Part shown: positions 1 through 4,468 of the stretch, piece after piece
Position numbering within the stretch: position 1 is the first letter of the stretch
Layout of the letters: each line of letters opens with the position of its first letter
Assembly: GCA_903903365.1 (NCBI GenBank)
Contig: CAIUYS010000431.1
Location: 1 to 6,007, forward strand
Length of the DNA: 6,007 bases
DNA from: an uncultured Methylococcaceae bacterium
GTDB lineage: Bacteria; Pseudomonadota; Gammaproteobacteria; Methylococcales; Methylomonadaceae
Direction: 5' to 3'
Made by a program: the position numbers and the translations under genes
The notes under the pieces: generated by a model
Told to the model about the DNA's origin: nothing
Databases searched by the model: none
What the model saw: the letters and a program-made list of their open reading frames with translations, nothing else

Positions 1-16
1 GTTGTTTATCGCTCAT
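1..16 (-). CDS. Probable 5' end of the next minus-strand gene (partial, 5 codons)
   Basis: An ATG on the minus strand at 16-14 opens a frame reading M-S-D-K-Q before the window ends. It begins 4 bases after the gmd stop codon, a spacing typical of genes in one operon, and a weak purine-rich GGGAA lies about 8 bases upstream, inside the end of gmd. In many bacteria gmd is followed directly by fcl/wcaG (GDP-L-fucose synthase) or rmd (GDP-rhamnose reductase), so a nucleotide-sugar enzyme is the best guess. Five residues cannot identify a protein. The call rests on position and start codon only. Confidence 0.4.
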
Positions 17-20
17 GTGT

Positions 21-1142
21 TTATTCCCGGCTAACAGCGACGTTAAAACCTTGTTCTTTTAACAGGGCATGTTTTTTGGCTTCATCAAGATCACACTCGA
101 CCATTTCAGCGATCATTTCCTGCAAAGTAATTTGCGGTACCCAACCCAATTTTTCTTTGGCTTTGCTGGGATCACCCAACAAGGTTTCTACTTCAGCGGG
201 TCTAAAATAACGCTGATCAATAGCGACGATGGTTTGGCCGACTTTTAAGCCCGGCGCTTTGTTGCCTTGAATTTCGTCAACAAGGCCTTTTTCGTCAACG
301 CCGGTGCCTTCCCAACGGATTGTAACACCCAGTTCGCCGGCGGCCATTTCAATAAACTGCCGTACCGAGTATTGCACGCCGGTGGCGATAACAAAGTCTT
401 CGGGTTGTTCTTGTTGCATCATCATCCATTGCATGCGCACAAAATCCTTGGCATGTCCCCAGTCTCTGAGTGAATCCATGTTACCCATGAACAAACACTG
501 TTCCAGACCCATGGCGATATTACTCAGGCCACGGGTTATTTTGCGGGTCACAAAAGTTTCGCCCCGGCGCGGTGATTCGTGGTTAAACAGCACGCCGTTA
601 CAGGCATACATATTGTAAGCTTCACGATAATTGACGGTAATCCAGTAGGCGTAAAGTTTGGCGACGGCATACGGCGAACGCGGATAAAACGGCGTGGTTT
701 CTTTTTGCGGTATTTCTTGTACCAGTCCGTAAAGCTCTGAGGTAGAGGCTTGGTAAAAACGGGTTTTCTTTTCCAGCTTTAAAAAGCGGATGGCTTCAAG
801 CAATCGCAAAGTACCAATGCCGTCGACATCAGCGGTATATTCAGGCGATTCAAAAGACACCGCCACATGACTCATGGCACCCAGATTGTAAACTTCATCC
901 GGTTGGGTTTCGCTTAAAATGCGGGTTAAGTTGGAGCTGTCGGTTAAATCACCGTAATGCAGATAAAACTTGGGATCGGTGATGTGGGGGTCTTGGTAGA
1001 TATGATCAACCCGTTGGGTATTAAAAAGCGACGAACGCCTTTTGATGCCATGTACTTCATAGCCTTTTGCCAGTAACAATTCTGCAAGGTATGAACCATC
1101 TTGTCCGGTGACGCCGGTTATTAATGCAACTTTTTTAGTCAT
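21..1142 (-). CDS. gmd: GDP-mannose 4,6-dehydratase
   Basis: Cytosolic short-chain dehydrogenase/reductase-type enzyme that converts GDP-D-mannose to GDP-4-keto-6-deoxy-D-mannose, the entry step to GDP-L-fucose, GDP-D-rhamnose and GDP-perosamine. The 373-residue product has the usual family length. Visible features are the N-terminal dinucleotide-binding loop GVTGQDG (residues 10-16), the NADP-side RRSS (35-38), STSELYG (133-139) carrying the expected catalytic Thr134 and Glu136, and the Tyr158-x3-Lys162 pair in SPYAVAK. NHESPRRGETFVTRK (187-201) is also typical of the family. All catalytic residues are present, so it should be active. The start at 1142 places the Rossmann strand right at the N-terminus as expected; the ribosome site is weak (AGAAG, 5 bases upstream). 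It lies downstream of the exosortase gene in the same direction but is separated by 360 bases of repeats, so it may be transcribed separately. It likely supplies a deoxysugar to the EPS of this locus (inference). Confidence 0.97.
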   Translation of the reverse strand: MTKKVALITGVTGQDGSYLAELLLAKGYEVHGIKRRSSLFNTQRVDHIYQDPHITDPKFYLHYGDLTDSSNLTRILSETQPDEVYNLGAMSHVAVSFESPEYTADVDGIGTLRLLEAIRFLKLEKKTRFYQASTSELYGLVQEIPQKETTPFYPRSPYAVAKLYAYWITVNYREAYNMYACNGVLFNHESPRRGETFVTRKITRGLSNIAMGLEQCLFMGNMDSLRDWGHAKDFVRMQWMMMQQEQPEDFVIATGVQYSVRQFIEMAAGELGVTIRWEGTGVDEKGLVDEIQGNKAPGLKVGQTIVAIDQRYFRPAEVETLLGDPSKAKEKLGWVPQITLQEMIAEMVECDLDEAKKHALLKEQGFNVAVSRE

Positions 1143-1192
1143 GATTACTTCTGTTGGTTGGTTGAGTTGATAGATAAATCATAAAAAATTAG

Positions 1193-1239
1193 CACCACGA
1201 AGGACACGAGGTTTTTTCTTTCTTCGTGTCTTCGTGGTG
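1193..1239. repeat. Palindromic repeat (CACCACGAAG type) upstream of gmd
   Basis: The left arm 1193-1209 (CACCACGAAGGACACGA) and right arm 1224-1239 are reverse complements apart from a single one-base bulge, with a 14-base T-rich loop. Short AATT sequences flank both ends (1187-1190 and 1240-1243). Read on the minus strand, the stem is followed by CTAATTTTTTAT, so it has the form of an intrinsic terminator or attenuator starting about 50 bases before the gmd start codon. Very similar CACGAAG-rich palindromes are, to my recollection, dispersed in intergenic DNA of many bacterial genomes, so this is probably a member of a dispersed family as well. Which role matters here is unknown. Confidence 0.75.
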
Positions 1240-1290
1240 AATTAAAATAGCCTTACATCAATGCCGTTAAGTTAAGCGTAAAACGGGAGT

Positions 1291-1310
1291 AAAACAGCTT
1301 TAGCTGTTTT
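1291..1310. terminator. Possible bidirectional intrinsic terminator (weak)
   Basis: AAAACAGC pairs with GCTGTTTT around a TTTA loop, giving an 8-bp stem with A-run and T-run on the two sides. On the minus strand it follows the exosortase gene by about 190 bases and could end that transcript. The stem has few G-C pairs and the T-run is only four bases, so function is uncertain. Confidence 0.25.
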
Positions 1311-1422
1311 GTAACTATTCAGTCCCCCTCTTTGAAAAAGAGGGGTTAGGGGATATTTTATTAGATAAATCCCCCTCAATCCCCCTTTTTCAAAGGGGGA
1401 GGTGAATACTTACGCTGTTTTT
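1291..1422. repeat. Long nested inverted repeat with C/G-rich hairpins
   Basis: The interior of the MITE-like element is an imperfect inverted repeat. The left arm 1291-1353 and right arm 1370-1422 both read, from the outside in, AAAACAGC, GTAA-TATTCA, then a CCCCC-TTTGAAAAAG-GGGG block. Each arm also folds on its own: CCCCTCTTT (1325-1333) with AAAGAGGGG (1337-1345), and CCCCCTTT (1381-1388) with AAAGGGGG (1392-1399). The left arm carries 12 extra bases that create a third hairpin at 1291-1310. The centre (1354-1369) is A/T-rich. Such CCCCCTTTTTCAAAGGGGG-type blocks are, from memory, common dispersed repeats in cyanobacteria and some proteobacteria. RNA from either strand would be strongly folded. 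Confidence 0.75.
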
Positions 1423-1502
1423 ATAGGCAATAGCTGAAGCAATTGCACTCCAGTTTTTTAAACAACTCGCGCTAAACTTAACGGCATTGAGCCTTAGCCT
1501 GT

Positions 1503-3110
1503 TTATTTAGCGGCCAGCTTTCCGGGTATGTAGCCCTGCAATTCAGGCACCAGTTGCCTCATAAAAGCTTGCAAGCGTTGATCTGCTTTTTCAATAGCCT
1601 CTGTGTTACCCACACTGGTAACCAAGCGTATTAAAGACCCGTCAGTCCGGTTCATGGTCAAGGCATCGTAAAACAAATACCATTTCACCAAATACTCATT
1701 GGTTATCGTGCGTCCCCGTTGTTGAAACCAGTAGTAAACCAATTGCTTGCTGTCACCCTTTTGAATAACCGCACGATTTAACTCAAGCGGGTTACCATCA
1801 ACCGTTATATCGGGAAATGCACGCTGCCCAAAGTCGGTGATTTGCCAACCATCACCGGGCATACAACCTTTGGGTGAATGTACCGCAACGCCTCTACGCT
1901 GGGCTTGATAATAGGCGCTGTAAAAGTTAATACCCTCGCCTGATTCCGGCTGCGCATAGTTGATAATAGCGTAGTCTGTTAATTTAAGCTCATCCAGATA
2001 ATATTGACCGAGATAGTCATTACGACCCTGCCAATTACCCAGTTGTAATGGAAAGTTAAGAAAAGCTTTACGAGCAGGAATAATGTCTTCCCGCTCCTGG
2101 ATAAAATTGGAGGCGATGGCGCTACTAACCATTAATGATAACAACAGAACTATCGATTTGTTGTATTTAATTTCAGGATTAGGCTGTTTTGTATCGCCTG
2201 ACCATTCACTGGGTATTAAAACCAGTTCGTTAAAGGCAACCTTTCGGCCGCTGAGCCTGGAAAATAGCCACATCTCCACAAATAACAAAACCATGCACAA
2301 CAAAAACACAACCCAGCCTTCAAAATCATGCAAAAAGCCTTCTGCCATTGCTGTTCCCCAGTTGTCCACCAAGATGCCGATGACACCAATGCGAAAGCTG
2401 TTCATAAAAATGGTCAGCGGCATTGAAGAAAGAAAAACCAGTGCTTTTTGCCAAAAGGGGCCTTTAAACAAATAAGCGCACAAAAAAGAAAGGCTGGCCA
2501 AGGGAAATAAGTACCTAAGGCCACTACAGGCATCCACGACCTGTAATTTATAGGCGCCCAAATCAATGACATTACCTTCAAGATAAACCATGATGTCGCA
2601 GGCACGAATAAACTCAACACCCAACCAGGATGAAATCAACTGTAATTTTGCCGACAAGTTATTGAGAATGAATGACGGAAACGGCACCATAAATATCAAA
2701 AGCAACAAGGGAATTGCGCCGACACGCAACCCGCGCCAGCCAAATGCAACTGTAAACAGGCCTGTTAAGGTGATAATAAAAGCGTATTGTTCAACTGTTT
2801 TTAACGTTGTCACCCCGCCTAAAAAACCCAATAACAAACCCGTGATGACAAGGGCAAATCCCGGCCATGCGTCTTTAAAACACTCAACAAACGTTAATTC
2901 CCTGCGCCGAATCCATAAAAAATAAATACTGATAACCGGTATAAAAAAACCGTGGCTATATTCCTCTACGTTTATCCAGATGGTGATCATCATCTCCAGA
3001 CTGCTTTTGAAGGTATAACCAAGCAATAGCAGCGCACAAATCCAGAGCAATAAGACTGTAGTTGGTTTTTTCAAGCCAATAAATAAGTTATCTTGGGAAT
3101 TTAAATTCAT
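1503..3110 (-). CDS. xrtD: Exosortase (XrtD-like) fused to a C-terminal EpsI domain
   Basis: Inner-membrane cysteine transpeptidase-like enzyme expected to process proteins carrying a C-terminal PEP-CTERM-type sorting signal at the periplasmic face. The 535-residue product has two parts. Residues 1-285 are strongly hydrophobic with many membrane segments and hold the exosortase residues: Cys195 in DACSGLR (193-199), Arg240 in NSFRI (237-241) and His261 in FLHDF (259-263). A further membrane segment (about 318-335) leads into a periplasmic EpsI domain (about 340-525) with HSPKGCMPGDGW (411-422) and YYWFQQRGR (459-467). EYSHGFFIPVISIYFLW (50-66) and the EpsI fusion fit XrtD, the VPLPA-CTERM exosortase, better than XrtA to my reading, but the subtype needs a profile search. 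No clear ribosome site precedes the ATG. The gene diverges from the EPS export operon across 709 bases and is flanked on both sides by related repeats. No substrate protein is in the window. Confidence 0.93.
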   Translation of the reverse strand: MNLNSQDNLFIGLKKPTTVLLLWICALLLLGYTFKSSLEMMITIWINVEEYSHGFFIPVISIYFLWIRRRELTFVECFKDAWPGFALVITGLLLGFLGGVTTLKTVEQYAFIITLTGLFTVAFGWRGLRVGAIPLLLLIFMVPFPSFILNNLSAKLQLISSWLGVEFIRACDIMVYLEGNVIDLGAYKLQVVDACSGLRYLFPLASLSFLCAYLFKGPFWQKALVFLSSMPLTIFMNSFRIGVIGILVDNWGTAMAEGFLHDFEGWVVFLLCMVLLFVEMWLFSRLSGRKVAFNELVLIPSEWSGDTKQPNPEIKYNKSIVLLLSLMVSSAIASNFIQEREDIIPARKAFLNFPLQLGNWQGRNDYLGQYYLDELKLTDYAIINYAQPESGEGINFYSAYYQAQRRGVAVHSPKGCMPGDGWQITDFGQRAFPDITVDGNPLELNRAVIQKGDSKQLVYYWFQQRGRTITNEYLVKWYLFYDALTMNRTDGSLIRLVTSVGNTEAIEKADQRLQAFMRQLVPELQGYIPGKLAAK

Positions 3111-3250
3111 TTTTACGGTACGGGTTAAGGGAGGGTATCTGTATGAGCTTACAGCGATGTAAATTAAAAAATTTAATCTCTGAAATCTATGGCGTGAAAA
3201 TCAGGGCGACGCAATAACATAATACTGGTAATTAGCGACATTTGTGCAAA

Positions 3251-3279
3251 ATTTTAATACCCCATCAATTTATACTCAA
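3251..3279 (-). promoter_or_regulatory. Candidate sigma-70 promoter for the exosortase gene
   Basis: On the minus strand TTGAGT (3279-3274) is followed after exactly 17 bases by TAAAAT (3256-3251), a good match to sigma-70 spacing and hexamers. It would give a leader of about 130 bases before the ATG at 3110. That leader contains the small dyad TTACA-GCGA-TGTAA (3149-3162). AT-rich DNA produces such matches by chance, so this is a candidate only. Confidence 0.45.
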
Positions 3280-3332
3280 CACGGGAAGGGGGTACGGATG
3301 CTGTCATCCTGCCGGATAGAACTGGGAAGACG

Positions 3333-3364
3333 CTGTAAAAAAAACCGGTTTTTTACTTTTACAG
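3333..3364. repeat. Symmetrical A/T palindrome centred on CCGG
   Basis: CTGTAAAA (3333-3340) is the exact reverse complement of TTTTACAG (3357-3364), and between them AAAACCGGTTTT (3341-3352) is a perfect palindrome. The inner part alone, 3335-3356, is a near-perfect dyad (GT, 8 A, CCGG, 6 T, AC). It can form a hairpin with a T-run on either strand, so it could be a terminator, or a DNA-level site for a dimeric regulator between the two divergent units. The sequence does not decide between these. Confidence 0.6.
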
Positions 3365-3459
3365 TATCCAATATGACGCATTTTATATCATTCACATTTT
3401 AAAAACCATAAGATGCCTTGGTTAAAGTGCGCTCTATTATGATTGCTGCTTATTAAAAC

Positions 3460-3489
3460 TTGATGACAGTAAAATTATTATGATAAAAT
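3460..3489 (+). promoter_or_regulatory. Candidate upstream sigma-70 promoter for the EPS operon
   Basis: TTGATG (3460-3465) and TAAAAT (3484-3489) are separated by 18 bases. It would start a transcript about 320 bases before the first operon gene, giving a long structured leader that includes the repeat at 3545-3656. The surrounding DNA is AT-rich, so a chance match is quite possible. Confidence 0.25.
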
Positions 3490-3544
3490 TGTTAAGTTCA
3501 AAAATTTTCATTTGAAACCTAATAAAATTAAAGCAATCAAGTTA

Positions 3545-3656
3545 TAAGTAATGACCTCGCCCTTTTAAAAAGAGGGATGACAAAGGGGCTGTTTATTTTA
3601 AAGTGCCACCCGCCCCTCTTTATTCAAAAGCGGGATAAATAATTACAGTCAGTTTT
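3545..3656. repeat. Decayed second copy of the C/G-hairpin inverted repeat
   Basis: Two hairpins sit in inverted order as in the element at 1291-1422: CCCTTTT pairs with AAGAGGG (3560-3576), and CCCGC pairs with GCGGG (3609-3613 with 3630-3634) around a CCCTCTTTATTCAAAA interior. The flanks also resemble that element: the right side CAAAAGCGGGATAAATAATT parallels CAAAGGGGGAGGTGAATACT, and both continue to a CAG/CTG plus TTTTA tail. The match is imperfect and by eye, so common descent is likely but not proven. No matching 21-base terminal repeats were found around this copy. Confidence 0.5.
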
Positions 3657-3754
3657 ACATGCACTTTAATTAAAAAATTAAATTATATGCCATATTAGCG
3701 TGTAATTTTTCATTGAATGGCTATGCTTGTCTTATTTCTGTTACATCTAACCTC

Positions 3755-3760
3755 TATAAT
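3755..3760 (+). promoter_or_regulatory. Candidate -10 box of the EPS operon promoter
   Basis: A perfect TATAAT lies 59 bases before the export gene start. No good -35 hexamer is found at 16-18 bases upstream (only TTATTT at 3732-3737), and there is no TG extension, so any promoter here would probably need an activator. PEP-CTERM/EPS loci are often under dedicated regulators, but no sigma-54 box is seen here. Confidence 0.35.
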
Positions 3761-3776
3761 GCTTCTTAAGACCGTT

Positions 3777-3791
3777 TGGCTGACCCAGCCA
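3777..3791 (+). promoter_or_regulatory. Small hairpin in the EPS operon leader
   Basis: TGGCTG (3777-3782) pairs perfectly with CAGCCA (3786-3791) around the loop ACC. It lies just downstream of the TATAAT box and 28 bases before the first start codon. It could affect translation initiation or mark an operator near the transcription start. The function is unknown. Confidence 0.35.
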
Positions 3792-3819
3792 TAAGACTTA
3801 TTTAAACATCTTTACTAAA

Positions 3820-4437
3820 ATGGACATCATTTTGAAACACTTACTTACCTTTATTTCTTTTTTTCTGGTATCTATATCTTGTGCTTTAGCTGATGCGCAA
3901 CCCCTACCGCCAGTTAAAGATCAACCCGTTAATGATCAACTCGCCGATACCGTCAACTATCTGCTTTCGCCCGGTGATTTTATTGAAATCTCGGTTTGGA
4001 AAGAAGAAGGCATGCAAAAGGAGCAAACGTTGGTAGCTCCTGATGGCAATATTACTTTTCCACTGGCTGGCACCATTATGGCAGCCGGCAAGCCTATCTT
4101 TGCGCTACAAGAAGCGATTGCCGGCAGACTGGCAAATTATATAGCAGATCCTGTCGTCAATATTAAACTCCTGCAAAACAATGGCAATACCATTTTTGTT
4201 ATTGGTAAAGTCAATAGACCCGGACAATATCCTGCCAACAGACGCATTGATGTTATGCAGGCCCTTAGTTTGGCAGGCGGTTTAACAGTTTATGCCGACG
4301 AAGATTCAATTCATGTACTTAGACGTATAGGCAATGAAGTAAAAATATTCCCTTTTGATTACGATGATGTGCTGGATGGTGATCATCTTGAACAAAATAT
4401 AATATTGCAGTCTGGCGATACGGTTACTGTACCTTAA
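3820..4437 (+). CDS. Short Wza-type polysaccharide export protein (Poly_export + SLBB)
   Basis: Periplasmic or outer-membrane-anchored protein forming part of the EPS export channel, like Wza, EpsE and the PEP-CTERM-associated export proteins. The 205-residue product starts with a hydrophobic signal segment (8-20). Cys21, the only cysteine, follows S-I-S, which fits the loose lipoprotein pattern but lacks Leu/Val/Ile at -3; cleavage after ALA (22-24) by signal peptidase I is the alternative. A Poly_export domain spans about 46-118 (YLLSPGDFIEISVW, then APDGNITFPLAGTI), followed by one SLBB domain at about 122-205 with VIGKVNRPGQYP (127-138), ending at TVTVP. It is much shorter than E. coli Wza (about 380 residues): it lacks the extra SLBB domain and the C-terminal amphipathic helix that crosses the outer membrane, so another protein must supply the exit. 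The ATG has no clear ribosome site. It is the first gene of the operon, followed by the barrel gene after 31 bases. Confidence 0.92.
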   Translation: MDIILKHLLTFISFFLVSISCALADAQPLPPVKDQPVNDQLADTVNYLLSPGDFIEISVWKEEGMQKEQTLVAPDGNITFPLAGTIMAAGKPIFALQEAIAGRLANYIADPVVNIKLLQNNGNTIFVIGKVNRPGQYPANRRIDVMQALSLAGGLTVYADEDSIHVLRRIGNEVKIFPFDYDDVLDGDHLEQNIILQSGDTVTVP

Positions 4438-4449
4438 TTAAGGCCTTAA
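4432..4449. repeat. Overlapping palindromes across the export gene stop codon
   Basis: Three six-base units CCTTAA, TTAAGG and CCTTAA follow each other, making two overlapping perfect 12-base palindromes (4432-4443 and 4438-4449). The stop codon TAA (4435-4437) is part of the first. A fold here would be AT-rich and weak. It might affect coupling to the next gene, or may be chance. Confidence 0.5.
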
Positions 4450-4468
4450 GTTATTTTAGATAATCCAG

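Larger units (their letters stand above)
1256..1490. mobile_element. MITE-like non-coding element with terminal inverted repeats
   Basis: Positions 1258-1278 (starting TCAATGCCGTTAAGTT) and 1470-1490 (ending AACTTAACGGCATTGA) are inverted copies matching at 20 of 21 bases. The direct repeat GCCTTA lies at 1250-1255 and 1491-1496, immediately outside a 235-base unit, and looks like a target-site duplication; there are two extra bases (CA) between it and the repeat on the left. There is no open frame of note inside, so if mobile it would depend on a transposase encoded elsewhere. The interior is itself a long imperfect palindrome. The right end lies only 12 bases from the exosortase stop codon. 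The terminal repeats are certain; mobility and family are inference. Confidence 0.6.
3111..3819. other. Divergent intergenic region between exosortase gene and EPS operon
   Basis: 709 bases, markedly AT-rich compared with the flanking genes. I find no convincing protein gene, tRNA or known riboswitch. It holds a minus-strand promoter candidate (3251-3279), a small hairpin GGATG-CTGT-CATCC (3296-3309), a large symmetrical palindrome (3333-3364), a plus-strand promoter candidate (3460-3489), a decayed copy of the C/G-hairpin repeat (about 3545-3656), a TATAAT box (3755-3760) and a short hairpin (3777-3791). The length and density of structure suggest regulation of both transcription units or accumulated repeat insertions. 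Confidence 0.7.

Noticed and set aside
267..618. Two overlapping plus-strand open frames
   Set aside because: They lie fully within gmd on the opposite strand, where the catalytic residues and length confirm the real gene; their products match nothing I recognise.
1143..1187. A gmd promoter using TATGAT on the minus strand near 1180
   Set aside because: The -35 position shows no convincing hexamer and falls inside the palindrome stem, so it was not annotated.
1323..1400. CRISPR-like array suggested by repeated C/G-rich blocks
   Set aside because: The repeats are in inverted, not direct, orientation, with no regular spacers and no cas genes; they are arms of one palindrome.
2083..2925. Open frames on both strands inside the exosortase gene
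   Set aside because: They overlap the conserved Cys, Arg and His region of the exosortase frame and have no signal or domain of their own; they are shadows of that gene.
3281..3345. Possible cyclic-di-GMP or other riboswitch suggested by the GGATG-CTGT-CATCC hairpin and later palindrome
   Set aside because: The conserved core of known riboswitch classes is not seen; only a 5-bp hairpin is present, and the position fits neither gene as a close leader.
3597..3615. Minus-strand TGGCAC resembling a sigma-54 -24 element
   Set aside because: There is no GC at the required -12 distance; the sequence continues TTTAAAATAAAC.
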